A stretch of 64,000 nucleotides of DNA from CBDEGU01 sp965238045 (GCA_965238045.1 CBDEGU010000011.1:62001-126000); one strand, 5' to 3'. Numbered from the stretch's first letter, positions 23,660-33,899 are shown. Notes: generated by a model from the sequence alone, not told the origin. Program-made: numbers and translations.

Positions 23660-25129
23660 ATGGAACCGATTCAGAACTACATAGGCGGCAAGTGGTGCGC
23701 CCCAACGCCGGCAGACTTCTCGACAGTCGTCAATCCGGCCACGGCCGAAGTGCTGACGAAGGTTTCCACCGGCGGCGGCGCCGACATCGCCGCTGCCGTC
23801 GAAGCCGCTTCGGCTGCCTACCCGGACTGGCGGCGCACACCACCGGAAGAGCGTATTCAGTTCCTGTTCAAGCTCAAGCAACTGCTTGAGGATCATTTCG
23901 ACGAGATCGCCCGCACCACGACGATGGAAAACGGCAAGACCCTCGCTGAGTCGAAAGGCGAACTTCGCCGCGGCATTGAGAACGTGGAAGTCGCCTGCGG
24001 CATCCCCACGATGATGCAGGGCCGCAACCTCGAGGACGTCGCTCGCGGTATCGACGAGACGATGATTCGGCAGCCGCTCGGCGTTGTCGCGATCGTGACT
24101 CCATTTAACTTCCCAGCCATGATCCCGCTGTGGTTCCTGCCCTATGCCATCGCCTGCGGAAACACGCTCGTCGCCAAGCCTTCCGAGCGCGTGCCGCTGA
24201 CGTTAGCGAAGATTTTCACCTTGCTCGATCAGATCGGCCTGCCGCCCGGCGTGGTCAACCTTGTGAACGGAGCCAAGCCGGCCGTGGACGCGCTGCTCGA
24301 CCATCCCAAGGTGCGGGCCATCAGCTTCGTTGGCTCGACGCCGGTCGCCAGGTATGTCTACGCCCGCGGCGCCGAAACCGGCAAACGCGTCCAGTGCCAG
24401 GGTGGAGCGAAGAACCATGTCGTCATCCTGCCCGACGCCGATTTCGAAACCGCCACCAGCATCGTCAGCGACAGCGCCTTCGGCTGCGCCGGCCAGCGCT
24501 GCCTGGCCGTGTCGGTCGCCATCACTGTCGGCGAAGCGCAAAAGACATTTCGCGACGCCATTGCCGATCTCGCCGGCTCCATTCAAATCGGGAACGGGCT
24601 GGAGGAAACCACCGGCATGGGTCCGGTCATTACCCCAGAAAGCCGGGCGCGCATCGAGGGGGCCATTGCACAGGCAACCGGCGAAGGAGCCGTGGCCGTT
24701 CTCGACGGACGGAACCCAGCGGTCCCCGGCCATGAAAACGGCAACTTCCTTCGGCCCACGATTCTCGACGGCGTCGCGCCCGGCAGCAAGCTCTCGACGA
24801 CCGAAATCTTCGGCCCGGTGCTGAGCCTTACGCACGCCGGCACAGTCGACGAAGCCATCGAGATGGTCGCGCGCAATCCCTACGGCAACGCCTCGTCGAT
24901 CTTCACCGCCAGCGGTGCGGCGGCCCGCAAATTCCGCTACGAAGCGCCCACGGGAAACGTCGGTATCAACATCGGGGTGGCGGCGCCCATGGCCTATTTC
25001 CCCTTCAGCGGCTGGAAAGACAGCTTTCTGGGAATTCTCCACGCCCAAGGGCACGACGCCGTCGAGTTCTACACGGAAAAGAAGGTCGTCATCGAACGCT
25101 GGCCCAAGGAGTGGTCAAGAAAGTTCTAG
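23660..25129 (+). CDS. mmsA: methylmalonate-semialdehyde dehydrogenase (CoA-acylating)
   Basis: 489 residues with AGGAAAG 6 nt before the ATG. Diagnostic segments: YIGGKWCAPTPADFSTVVNP, VTPFNFPAMIPLWFLPYAIA, GSTPVARYVYARGAETGKRV, and the active site SAFGCAGQRCLAVS (Cys281). The Glu general base of other aldehyde dehydrogenases is absent, as expected for MMSDH, which releases acyl-CoA. It oxidises methylmalonate or malonate semialdehyde to propionyl- or acetyl-CoA with NAD+, in valine, thymine or inositol catabolism. The converging MFS carrier follows at 48 bp. Confidence 0.92.
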   Translation: MEPIQNYIGGKWCAPTPADFSTVVNPATAEVLTKVSTGGGADIAAAVEAASAAYPDWRRTPPEERIQFLFKLKQLLEDHFDEIARTTTMENGKTLAESKGELRRGIENVEVACGIPTMMQGRNLEDVARGIDETMIRQPLGVVAIVTPFNFPAMIPLWFLPYAIACGNTLVAKPSERVPLTLAKIFTLLDQIGLPPGVVNLVNGAKPAVDALLDHPKVRAISFVGSTPVARYVYARGAETGKRVQCQGGAKNHVVILPDADFETATSIVSDSAFGCAGQRCLAVSVAITVGEAQKTFRDAIADLAGSIQIGNGLEETTGMGPVITPESRARIEGAIAQATGEGAVAVLDGRNPAVPGHENGNFLRPTILDGVAPGSKLSTTEIFGPVLSLTHAGTVDEAIEMVARNPYGNASSIFTASGAAARKFRYEAPTGNVGINIGVAAPMAYFPFSGWKDSFLGILHAQGHDAVEFYTEKKVVIERWPKEWSRKF

Positions 25130-25177
25130 GATCTATCCAGCGGCCTCGGGCGTTCGCTGCTCAACCAGCATTCCTCC

Positions 25178-26443
25178 TCAACCGGCATTCCCAGCGTCCA
25201 GTTGGACCGCCCGGTAGCCTCCCCGCGACTGAAAGTAGAAAAACAAAGCCCCAAAAACCCCCGCCAGCACCACCGGAAGAATACCGACGTAGCGAAACGC
25301 CGCCGCCGCTCCCTGATGGTCATACCAGCCGCCCATGATCGGCAGGATAAAGGCCACCGACAAATTCCCCGTGCCGCCCATGATCGCCAGCAGCAGCGCC
25401 CCTCCCTTGGGAAAGCGTTCCGAGGTAACTCCCAGCATCAGCGGCCAAAAGTACGTCTTGCCGACTCCGAAAACCGTGGCGGCTAGAAATGCCTGGAACG
25501 GCGTCGCCACCGACGACAAGGCGAACAGACCCGCCGCGGAGAGCACCGCGGAAGCCGTCAGCACCGCCATCGGTGAAAAGCGGTTGATCAGCGGGCCTCC
25601 GAAAAACCGCAGCGCGAACATGATGCCGGCCGTATAGACCAGGATGAGCACGCCCTGCATGCCCGCGAGATTCGTGATCAGGGAGCCTACCCACTGGTCC
25701 GGCCCCAATTCGGTCGCGGCTGTCATCCACATGCAGACCCACAACAACAAGAACATCGGGCGCGCGGCTTCCCGAAACATTTCACTCGTGGCAACGCCGG
25801 CCGTGACTCGCTCGGTCTGGGGGAACTTCTGCCTTAGTACCAGCACGCCAAAGGCAATGCCCGGCAGAAGAATCATCGCCAGCTTAATCTTCCACCCCAG
25901 TGTCGCCATGCTGCCTGAAACCGAAGCGCCGTCAAGTCCCATCACATTTGTGACCGCGACGGCGAGGAGGCCGCCGACGATCAGCCCCCCGGGCCACCAG
26001 GCGTGCAGCAAGTTCATGCGGTGCGTCTTCGCCTCCGGATAAAGGGTGGTGCAGAGCGGATTGATCACTCCCTCGACCAGACCTTGCGAGAGTCCCAAGG
26101 TCAGCATCGCGGCGTAGAGAATGACGAAGCCGGGGTCCGCGTAGTAGGGCTCGACCGGGCCGGCGGGCAGCGGCGCCAGCAACATCGCCCCAACCGACGC
26201 CACATAGCCGCCGCTTGAGAGCAACAGCAGCTTCCGCATCCCGAAGAAATCCACGAGCGAGCCGCCGATCAAGATCGACAACGTGAATCCCCAAAAAGCC
26301 GGACTCAGAATCTCACCCATCTGCTGGTTGTTGAGATGAAAATCCGTGCGAAGCGCGTCGAGTATGTCCCCGCGAATCGAGAACACCATCGATGTCGTCA
26401 CCAGCGCCAAGCAGCTTGCAAAGAATAACCGCTCTCGATTCAT
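25178..26443 (-). CDS. MFS transporter
   Basis: 421 residues from ATG 26443, which has GAGG about 5 nt upstream; the frame is open further upstream but that part is non-homologous. Twelve hydrophobic segments are visible, with the first-half signature GGSLVDFFGMRKLLLLSSGG and a related second-half loop FFGGPLINRFSPMAVLTASA. Residues such as HAWWPGGLIVGGLLA and MTAATELGPDQW recall sugar/FucP-like carriers, but the substrate is unknown. It converges with mmsA. Confidence 0.85.
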   Translation of the reverse strand: MNRERLFFASCLALVTTSMVFSIRGDILDALRTDFHLNNQQMGEILSPAFWGFTLSILIGGSLVDFFGMRKLLLLSSGGYVASVGAMLLAPLPAGPVEPYYADPGFVILYAAMLTLGLSQGLVEGVINPLCTTLYPEAKTHRMNLLHAWWPGGLIVGGLLAVAVTNVMGLDGASVSGSMATLGWKIKLAMILLPGIAFGVLVLRQKFPQTERVTAGVATSEMFREAARPMFLLLWVCMWMTAATELGPDQWVGSLITNLAGMQGVLILVYTAGIMFALRFFGGPLINRFSPMAVLTASAVLSAAGLFALSSVATPFQAFLAATVFGVGKTYFWPLMLGVTSERFPKGGALLLAIMGGTGNLSVAFILPIMGGWYDHQGAAAAFRYVGILPVVLAGVFGALFFYFQSRGGYRAVQLDAGNAG

Positions 26444-26655
26444 ATCCTCGTCACCATAGCAGCCCGACTCCCGCCACGGGCTGCCAGGCCCGCGCAAACT
26501 CTCGCGAAGGAGTAAGGGCAGTGTACTCACCCGGCAGGGGGTTGTCAAAACAGGAAGACTTCGACCTGCCGCTCCATCCCAGCGCGCGATCCTGCATCCT
26601 CCCAGAATGCCTGCGACAATGAGAAATTCTTTGGTGCTGTTGCGAGTTCTTCCCC

Positions 26656-28584
26656 ATGCGAACCGGGTCTTTCCATCATGCCGAGGGCGGCGGCCATCGA
26701 GGCCTTGCATCGTCGCCGGAAACCGCCAGTCCGCGGCGCCGGCGGGCCAATCGCGCGATCGCCGAGGACATCTGGCAGCTCATCGAGCCGCGCCGCAAGG
26801 AGCTCGCCCTTGGCTTGGTTCTCATCGTCATCAGCAGAACGGCGGGACTGGTGCTGCCGGCGTCGGCGAAATTCTTGATCGACGATGTGATCGGCCAAAG
26901 TAAGCTGGATCTGCTCGTACCGCTCGTCTTGGCCGTGCTGGCGGCCACCGTGGTCCAAGGCGCCACGTCGTATTCACTGACGCTGCTTTTGTCGATAGCC
27001 GCGCAGCGCATGATTGCCGAGATGCGCTGCAAAGTGCAAGCTCATGTCGGCCGCCTGCCGATCGCCTACTACGACGCCACCAAGACCGGCGTGCTGATTT
27101 CCCGCATCATGAGCGACGTGGAAGGCGTGCGCAATCTGGTCGGAACCGGACTCGTCCAATTGATCGGAGGGCTGCTTACCGCGGTCGCCGCCGTCGCGGT
27201 TCTGTTCTATCTGAGTCCCCAGCTGGCCGGACTGGCGCTGGCGATTATCTCCGGCTTCGTGCTGGTGCTCTATATGGCGTTCAAGCATCTGCGGCCCATC
27301 TTCCGCGAACGAGGCAAGATCCGGGCCGACGTCACCGGGCGTCTCTCCGAGTCGCTCGGCGGCATTCGCGTCGTCAAGGGTTATCACGCCGAAGCTCGCG
27401 AGGCGGCCGTTTTCTCCTCTGGCGTGCAGCGGCTGCTCGACAACGTTCTGAAGTCGATGACCGGAGTAGCGCTTGTGAGCCTGTCGGCAACCATGCTGCT
27501 TGGAATCGTGGGCGCGGTGGTGATGTACATTGGCTCGCGGCAGATCCTCGCCGGCGCCATGACGCTGGGCGACTTCGTGATTTTCAACATGTTCCTCGCC
27601 CTGCTGGTCGCGCCGCTCTATCAAATGGTCAGCATCGGCACGCAGCTTACCGAAGCGATCGCCGGGCTTGAGAGGACGCGCGAACTTCTCGACCAGCGCC
27701 GTGAAGATCGCGACCCGCAGCGTACCATCCGCATGGGGCCGGTGCGGGGTGAAGTTCGTTTCGAGAATGTCAGCTTCGCCTACGAGGAAGGAAAACCTGT
27801 TCTGCACGACGTTTCTTTTGAAGCCCAGCCCGGAACCGTAACCGCTCTGGTCGGTCCCTCCGGCTCCGGGAAATCAACGATCATCGGGCTCACTTCGGCT
27901 TTCTATAAACCTTCTCAGGGCAAGGTATTGGTCGACGGCATCGAGTTGTCCTCGGTGGACCTGTCCACCTATCGCACGCAATTGGGCGTTGTGCTGCAAG
28001 AGACGTTTCTATTTGACGGCACCATTGGCGAGAATGTCGCCTTCGGGCGGCCCGAGGCGACCGAGGAGCAGATTCTCAGCGCCTGCCGCATCGCCCGCGT
28101 TGACGAGTTCGCCGAGGCGTTTGAGAACAAGTACGACACCATTGTCGGCGAGCGCGGCGTCAAGCTCTCCGGCGGACAGCGGCAGCGCGTCTCGATCGCC
28201 CGCGCGATTCTGGCGAATCCCCGCGTGCTGATTCTCGACGAAGCCACCTCCAGCCTCGATTCCGAATCCGAAGCCATGATCCAGGAAGGCCTCTCCTACC
28301 TGATGAAAGGGCGTACGACCTTCGTCATCGCCCACCGGCTCTCGACCATCCGCCGCGCCGACCAAATCTTGGTTGTCGAGGGCGGCCGGATCGTTCAACG
28401 AGGCACCCACGATGATCTTCTGGCGCAGGGTGGCCTCTACCACGACCTCTACACCCGGCAGTACGGGCTGGAATCCAACCTCTTCCTCGCGCCGGGCGAG
28501 GGCGGCGCGGACGAGGACCAGGAGGACGGCGCCCCCAGGCCGGCCGAAAGCCTGGCCTCGGCGCTGCGCATCTTGCGCGAGTAG
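26656..28584 (+). CDS. ABC exporter, membrane domain fused to ATPase (MsbA-like)
   Basis: 642 residues. Six membrane helices lie between about residues 50 and 330, then the ATPase: Walker A GPSGSGKST (about 400-408), Q-loop LGVVLQETFLFDG, signature LSGGQRQR (about 504), Walker B VLILDEAT (about 524) and H-loop AHRLS. A homodimeric exporter of lipids, drugs or peptides is expected. The N-terminal 35 residues are basic and poorly conserved, so the true start may be later. The outer-membrane barrel gene follows by about 160 bp with a possible TACAAT box at 28648, so the two may be separately transcribed. Confidence 0.92.
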   Translation: MRTGSFHHAEGGGHRGLASSPETASPRRRRANRAIAEDIWQLIEPRRKELALGLVLIVISRTAGLVLPASAKFLIDDVIGQSKLDLLVPLVLAVLAATVVQGATSYSLTLLLSIAAQRMIAEMRCKVQAHVGRLPIAYYDATKTGVLISRIMSDVEGVRNLVGTGLVQLIGGLLTAVAAVAVLFYLSPQLAGLALAIISGFVLVLYMAFKHLRPIFRERGKIRADVTGRLSESLGGIRVVKGYHAEAREAAVFSSGVQRLLDNVLKSMTGVALVSLSATMLLGIVGAVVMYIGSRQILAGAMTLGDFVIFNMFLALLVAPLYQMVSIGTQLTEAIAGLERTRELLDQRREDRDPQRTIRMGPVRGEVRFENVSFAYEEGKPVLHDVSFEAQPGTVTALVGPSGSGKSTIIGLTSAFYKPSQGKVLVDGIELSSVDLSTYRTQLGVVLQETFLFDGTIGENVAFGRPEATEEQILSACRIARVDEFAEAFENKYDTIVGERGVKLSGGQRQRVSIARAILANPRVLILDEATSSLDSESEAMIQEGLSYLMKGRTTFVIAHRLSTIRRADQILVVEGGRIVQRGTHDDLLAQGGLYHDLYTRQYGLESNLFLAPGEGGADEDQEDGAPRPAESLASALRILRE

Positions 28585-28746
28585 ACGCTGGCGCCCTCCC
28601 CCCAAGCTCCATGTCGTAAAACCGTGTCATCCATGCCGCACCTGCGCTACAATCACTCTAGCTTTTGCGCGGCACGCCTTGTCCGCCGCCGCCGTATTTG
28701 GCATTCTTCGCGCGACTGCACTGTTCAACCTCGACGCGCGTCCTTG

Positions 28747-30012
28747 ATGAAGCGCCTGTGCCCGACCTTTCTCCCTCCTCTTGTCAAGGAGCGGACTTCG
28801 CCGCTGGCCGCCGCGGGACTGCTGGCTGTCTTTCTGTGTCCTCTTGCAATGAGCACCGAGATCGGCTGACGCGCCGAGGAGATTGAGCAGGCGCGCGCGA
28901 AGAAGGCAAAGCACCTGAGGCCGGAAAAGACATCCAAGGCCGAGGAGCGGCTCAACTACGTCAAGGATAAGAAACTTCTCGAGCGCTTCGCCACAGGCTA
29001 TCACGGTCTGACCCTGGTGTTCGGAGGTTTGGGAACCGGTCAAGGGTTCGCCCTCGGACCGCAGTATCTGCGGGACGATCTGGCCAAGAGGCGGCTTTCG
29101 TTTCGAGGCTCGGCCCGCGCCGCTTCCTCGGGAGCGCTGCTGCTCGACCTGCAGCTCTCGGCGCCGAAGATCGCCGGCGATAGGCTCTATTTCGATTTCT
29201 ACGCGCGGCACCGCAACTATCCGCAAATCGACTACTTCGGTCCCGGCCCCGACTCGGATGAAAAGAGCCGAACCAATTTTCGGCTCGAGGACACCTCGAC
29301 CGACTTTACCTTCGGAGTCAAACCCGTGCGCAATCTCATGCTGGGCGTCACTGGCGGGTATCTGCGAGTCAACACGGGCCCGGGCGGCCGCACCGGCATC
29401 GCACTCACCGAGGACGTCTTTTCCAACAGCACCACGCCGGGTCTGCTCCGCCAGTCAAGCTTTCTTCGCTCCGGCGTGGTGGCGAACTTCGACTATCGCG
29501 ACAACCCGGGCGGTCCCCGCAAGGGCGGGCATTACTCGGCCAAGTTCATTCACTACGATGACCGCGACCTGGGGTTGCACAGTCACCGGCGTCTGGATCT
29601 CGAATTGCAGCAGTACATCCCGTTCTTCAACGAACGCCGGGTCATCGCCCTGCGGATCAAGTCGACGCTGACATGCCTCAACCCCAATCAGGTGCTGCCG
29701 TTCTATATGCAACCGACGCTCGGCGGTTCCGACGATTTGCGCGGGTTCCGTCCCTATCGCTTTTACGGTGACAATATGATTGTCGTCAACGCGGAATATC
29801 GCTGGGAAGTCTTCACGGGACTGGACATGGCGGTGTTCTTTGACGCCGGCAAAGTCGAGCAGCAACGCTCTCGAATCAACTTCCACGATCTGGAGGCAAC
29901 GACCGGCATCGGCTGGCGGTTCAATGTTGCCAACAACGTGTTCTTGCGCCTCGACGTCGGCGCAAGTCACGAGCGAACCATGATCTGGTTCGTCTTCGGG
30001 CACGTCTTCTAG
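28747..30012 (+). pseudogene. BamA/TamA-type outer-membrane barrel gene with an in-frame TGA
   Basis: The frame from ATG 28747 gives a signal peptide (LAAAGLLAVFLCPLAMS), reaches TGA at 28867-28869, and continues in the same frame for 380 codons: RAEEIEQARAKKAKHLRPEK, LGTGQGFALGPQYLRDD, RHRNYPQIDYFGPGPDS, FNFDYRDNPGG-type turns and a final FGHVF with terminal Phe. This is the C-terminal beta-barrel of Omp85/D15 surface antigens. CGA to TGA at one codon would explain the stop. Without readthrough only a fragment from GTG 29017, lacking a signal peptide, could be made. A base-call error is the simplest alternative. Confidence 0.75.
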
Positions 30013-30018
30013 TTAGAT

Positions 30019-31698
30019 ATGAGCCGCGAGACGCACAGAAGAGGAAGCCCCGCAAGCCGGACGGCGAGAAACCTCGCGCGCCCCGTCATGCGCCGGCTGG
30101 CCATGGCCACGCTTCTATTCCCGCTCTTGCTCGATGCCCAGAAGTTCTACCACGACGATCCGCTCAAAAAAGAGCCCGCCCCGATGCATGTCGGCGACGC
30201 GGCGTTTTGTAAGCTCAACGACTACTTCGACCTTTTCTCCAACACCTTCGCCGAGCCTGGCGAGCGGCACCCGGACAAGGACCATGGCGACGTCATCCCG
30301 GCCCGAGCGGTCAACACGCTGGGAGAAGTGCCCGACAGCGCCTGGTTCACCAACCGCATCGGCACACGGCCGATGAGCGTCGAGGAGGTCGTGGCCGGCG
30401 CCGGACACGATAACGCGCCGTCGATGGATGGCCAGTGGACGATTACCGGCGCGAAGACCGAGGGCGTTACGCCCGGCTTTCGCATCGTGGATTCGCGCGG
30501 CCGGCGCTACCTGCTCAAGTTCGATCCGCTGGACCACCCCGAGATGGCCACCGCAGCCGATGTCGTCGGATCACGCCTGTTCCATGCGCTGGGCTACAAC
30601 GTTCCAGAAAACTATCTCGTCGTATTTGACGAAGACAAGCTCATCCTCGGAAACGATGTTATGGTCACGGACGCGACCGGAGAGAAGCGGCCGATGTCGA
30701 GCCGGGACGTGACCACCGCGCTGCTTCGCGTCCCCCGGCAACCGGACGGCCGGATCCGCGGCGTGGCGAGTTTCTTTTTGCCTGGAAAAATTCTCGGCGA
30801 GTTCCGCTATCACGACACCCGCTCGGACGACCCCAACGACATCGTCCCTCACGAGCACCGCCGCGACCTCCGCGGGCTCTTCGTCTTCTGCGCCTGGCTC
30901 AATCACAGCGACTCGAGGGCGATCAACTCACTTGACAGTCTCGTCGAGGAGAACGGGCGCAAGTTCATTCGGCACTACCTGATTGACTTCGGGGCCATCA
31001 TGGGCAGCGCCAGCGTGACGTCGAATTCCGCCCGTGACGGAAATGCTTATTTCTGGGAACTCAAACCGGCGCTGGCGCAAATCTTTTCGCTCGGCCTCTA
31101 CGTGCCCCGCTGGGCCCGCGCCCGCTATAAGAAGCACCCCGCTCTGGGAATGATCGAGTTTCCAAGCTTTGAACCGCGAAGCTGGAAACCCAATTACCCA
31201 AGCGCGGCCTTCCAAAACCGCTTGCCCGATGACACCTATTGGGCTGCAAAAAAAGTCATGGCCTTCCGCGACGAGCACATCCAAGCCGTCGTGAAACTCG
31301 CCCAATACAGTGACAAGCGGGCCGAGGACTGGCTCATCAAGTACCTCATCCGGCGGCGGGATCGCATCGGCGAAGTCTACCTTGGCCATGAACTGGCTCT
31401 CGACGGTTTCCGAGTCGAGAATCAGCGGCTTGGATTCGAAAACCTGGCCGTCAAGTACGGTTTCCGAAAAACGCCGGATTACAAGATCGAGTGGACCCGC
31501 TTCGACAATGAAGCCGATAGCCACAGTCCGCTCCCTGGAAGACGCGGCTTGGAACTGCCCGAGGCCGTAAAGAATGCCGCCGCGGGTTCCTACTTCGCGG
31601 CTAAGATTCAAGCCCAAGACCCCTCGAAATCCGTTACCGTCTATTTGCGGCGAGAGAACACGGGGCACAAGGTCGTCGGCATCGGGCGCACCTGGTAA
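30019..31698 (+). CDS. exported kinase-like-fold protein coupled to the barrel gene
   Basis: 559 residues, starting 6 nt after the barrel gene stop. An export signal begins at Met24 (MRRLAMATLLFPLLLDAQ), so ATG 30088 is a possible start. The middle has kinase-type landmarks in order: YLLKFDP (Lys167), HPEMATAADVVGSRLF (Glu175), WLNHSDSRAINSL, which fits HxDxxxxN (His296, Asp298, Asn303), and YLIDFGA (Asp323-Gly325). This suggests an atypical HipA/CotH-like kinase. I do not recognise the family. ATP is not expected in the periplasm, so another donor or a non-catalytic role is possible. Role inferred only. Confidence 0.7.
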   Translation: MSRETHRRGSPASRTARNLARPVMRRLAMATLLFPLLLDAQKFYHDDPLKKEPAPMHVGDAAFCKLNDYFDLFSNTFAEPGERHPDKDHGDVIPARAVNTLGEVPDSAWFTNRIGTRPMSVEEVVAGAGHDNAPSMDGQWTITGAKTEGVTPGFRIVDSRGRRYLLKFDPLDHPEMATAADVVGSRLFHALGYNVPENYLVVFDEDKLILGNDVMVTDATGEKRPMSSRDVTTALLRVPRQPDGRIRGVASFFLPGKILGEFRYHDTRSDDPNDIVPHEHRRDLRGLFVFCAWLNHSDSRAINSLDSLVEENGRKFIRHYLIDFGAIMGSASVTSNSARDGNAYFWELKPALAQIFSLGLYVPRWARARYKKHPALGMIEFPSFEPRSWKPNYPSAAFQNRLPDDTYWAAKKVMAFRDEHIQAVVKLAQYSDKRAEDWLIKYLIRRRDRIGEVYLGHELALDGFRVENQRLGFENLAVKYGFRKTPDYKIEWTRFDNEADSHSPLPGRRGLELPEAVKNAAAGSYFAAKIQAQDPSKSVTVYLRRENTGHKVVGIGRTW

Positions 31699-31734
31699 TG
31701 CCCGACGGCAAGCTTCTCGCTCGCGCCGGTCAGC

Positions 31735-32673
31735 TTATCGGCCCGGCTCCCTATCGCCTGTCCGCCGCCGCCGGGCCGCACTGACCGTATTCGCCATGAG
31801 CATCGCAATCGTCAGAGGGCCCACACCGCCCGGGACCGGCGTATAGGCGCTCGCGACTTCGGCCACATCCTTGGGATGGACATCCCCGACCAGGACCGAG
31901 CCCTTTTCCCGAAACCGGGCCAGCTTCTTCGGCAGCCCGGCGCAGATCCTGTCCACCTCGGCGGCATCGGTGAGCCGGTGGATCCCCACGTCCAGCACCG
32001 TCGCTCCAGGTTTGATAAAGTCCTTCGTTATCATGGCCGGCCGGCCGATCGCGACGACAAGAATGTCGGCCTCCCGCGCGAGGGCCGCCAAATCCCGCGT
32101 TCGCGAATGGCAGATGGTCACTGTGGCATTCTCGTGCAGCAATAGCAGCGCCGCCGGCTTGCCCACAATGTCGCTGCGTCCAATGATCACGGCCCGCTTT
32201 CCCTCAATGGGGATCTTGCTCCGCCGCAGAATCTCAATGAGTCCCGCCGGCGTGCAGGGCGCCAGCCCCGGACGCTTCGTTGTCAGGCATCCCATATTGA
32301 AGGGGTGAAATCCATCGACATCCTTTTCCGGCGAAACCGCCAGCAGCACCTTCGCGGCGTCGACCGCGGGCGGCAACGGCAACTGCACGAGGATTCCGTC
32401 GATATCATCCCGCGCATTCAGTTCGCCGACCAGCGCCGTCAATTCTTCCGTGGTCGAACTCGCCGGGGGCCGGATCGTTTCGCTGAAAATGCCGACTCGC
32501 TCGCAGGCCTTGATCTTATTGCGAACGTAGATCCGAGATGCCGGGTTCTCCCCCACCAGCACGGCGGCAAGGCCGGGCCGCACGCCGCGGCCGGCCAGTT
32601 CGCGAACCTCGTTCTCGGTTTCGGCAAGGATTTGATCGCCGATGAGATTTCCGTTCAGAATTTGCGCTGGCAC
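31735..32673 (-). CDS. folD: methylenetetrahydrofolate dehydrogenase/cyclohydrolase
   Basis: 312 residues from GTG 32673, chosen because VPAQILNGNLIGDQI aligns with the usual FolD start; an ATG at 32736 would add 21 unconserved residues. Motifs: ASRIYVRNKIKACERVGI with the catalytic Lys, DGILVQLPLPPAVDAAKVL, DVDGFHPFNMG, PCTPAGLIEILRR and the NADP site VIIGRSDIVGKPAALLLLHE. It interconverts 5,10-methylene- and 10-formyl-THF in one-carbon metabolism. It converges with the kinase-like gene. Confidence 0.93.
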   Translation of the reverse strand: MPAQILNGNLIGDQILAETENEVRELAGRGVRPGLAAVLVGENPASRIYVRNKIKACERVGIFSETIRPPASSTTEELTALVGELNARDDIDGILVQLPLPPAVDAAKVLLAVSPEKDVDGFHPFNMGCLTTKRPGLAPCTPAGLIEILRRSKIPIEGKRAVIIGRSDIVGKPAALLLLHENATVTICHSRTRDLAALAREADILVVAIGRPAMITKDFIKPGATVLDVGIHRLTDAAEVDRICAGLPKKLARFREKGSVLVGDVHPKDVAEVASAYTPVPGGVGPLTIAMLMANTVSAARRRRTGDREPGR

Positions 32674-32945
32674 CCAGACCCCCGAAGGTCGATCGCAGCA
32701 AGACAGGCATGATAACACGGCGATCCGAAATCCCACGCCCCCACCAGAGAGCCAGGGAATGCAGAGAGCCTATCCCGCGGGGTGAGTACGACCGGAGACA
32801 AGACGGCTTCCCACCGTCCGCGACGCCGGATTGCGAATAGATGAGCCAAACCGGTGCCAGCATTCACAGAAGTAAAGCTCTAGGGTCCCGGAAACGGTGG
32901 AGCGGATTTCCCCGGTACTCGCGACCGTGATTGGCGATTAGGGTT

Positions 32946-33641
32946 TCAAAAATCCTGGGATTGGAGCGTCTCGCGGATCGCGGCTTCCGGCACGGCGCCC
33001 TCGCGAATGATCTTCCAGTCGGGCTCGGTAATGTCGACTGTCGTCGCGCCGGAACCGTCCACCGCGCCGGCGTCGAGCACAAGATCCACACGGCCATCCA
33101 TTTCGCCTAGTACCTGAAAACCGCTGCGGCAGGTTTGCTGGCCCGAACGGTTGGCGCTGGTCGCGATCACGGGCATCTCAAGCATCCCGATCAGCCGCTT
33201 CGATACCTCCGACCCGCTCTGGCGAACCGCCAGACGGCCCGTATGCCCGGTGACTTTCAGCGGCAGCAGCGGAGACGCGGGCGTGATGATCGTCAGCGGA
33301 CCGGGCCAGAAACGACGTGCCAGCAAGTAGAACCGCGCGCTGAGATGGACGGCGTAGTCCTCGGTCATCTGGAGCGAGTCCACCAGTATGGGCAGCGACC
33401 GGTGGGACTCGCGTCCCTTCGCTTCGAAGACCGCCGCGACGGCCCGCAGGCTGAACGGATCGGCGACGAGAACGTAAAGCGTGTCGCTGGGAATCGCCAC
33501 CACCTTGCCCGTGCGAATCATGTCTGCGGCTCGCTCGATGGCGCCGTTTTCAGGGTCTTCCGCCGAAATTTCGATCAGCTGTGTGCGCAAGCTGTGATTC
33601 TCCGTTCTGTCCCGCCGGCGGGCGCGCTGTGTCTCTTCCAT
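32946..33641 (-). CDS. tsaC: threonylcarbamoyl-AMP synthase (Sua5/YrdC family)
   Basis: About 231 residues from ATG 33641. The YrdC fold shows as GKVVAIPSDTLYVLVADPFS, KGRESHRSLPILVDSLQM, FWPGPLTIITPAS, LAVRQSGSEVSKRLIGML and PVIATSANRSGQQTC, including the KGR and S/T-AN motifs. It makes L-threonylcarbamoyl-AMP for the t6A37 modification of ANN-decoding tRNAs. PSDTLYVL replaces the commoner PTDTVYGL. A longer frame to 33719 exists without a better ribosome site. The 32674-32945 gap shows no gene. Confidence 0.9.
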   Translation of the reverse strand: MEETQRARRRDRTENHSLRTQLIEISAEDPENGAIERAADMIRTGKVVAIPSDTLYVLVADPFSLRAVAAVFEAKGRESHRSLPILVDSLQMTEDYAVHLSARFYLLARRFWPGPLTIITPASPLLPLKVTGHTGRLAVRQSGSEVSKRLIGMLEMPVIATSANRSGQQTCRSGFQVLGEMDGRVDLVLDAGAVDGSGATTVDITEPDWKIIREGAVPEAAIRETLQSQDF

Positions 33642-33899
33642 ATCGTCCAGCGATTCGCCGGCCTGCATGCGAGACGGGATTTCCCGCCGGCGTTGCAACC
33701 TCGCGAAACATTCGCTCACCCGAGCGTGGCGGGCAGGGAGAGAATGGCAGAGCGTCCTCTGCCGATTCTAGCGCAGTCGCCCGCGGTGGCCCAAGACCAT
33801 CATGTCCGCTGGCCCCGCCGCGCTCGGGCTGCCAGGCCGGCAACCCTGAGCCGCGGACCTCTATTTCTGATATCTTCTTGGTTTTCGAGGAGTGTTTTG

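Noticed and set aside
28867..28869. TGA as a selenocysteine codon
   Set aside because: It lies just after a signal peptide in a beta-barrel family without known selenoproteins, and no SECIS-like hairpin was seen.
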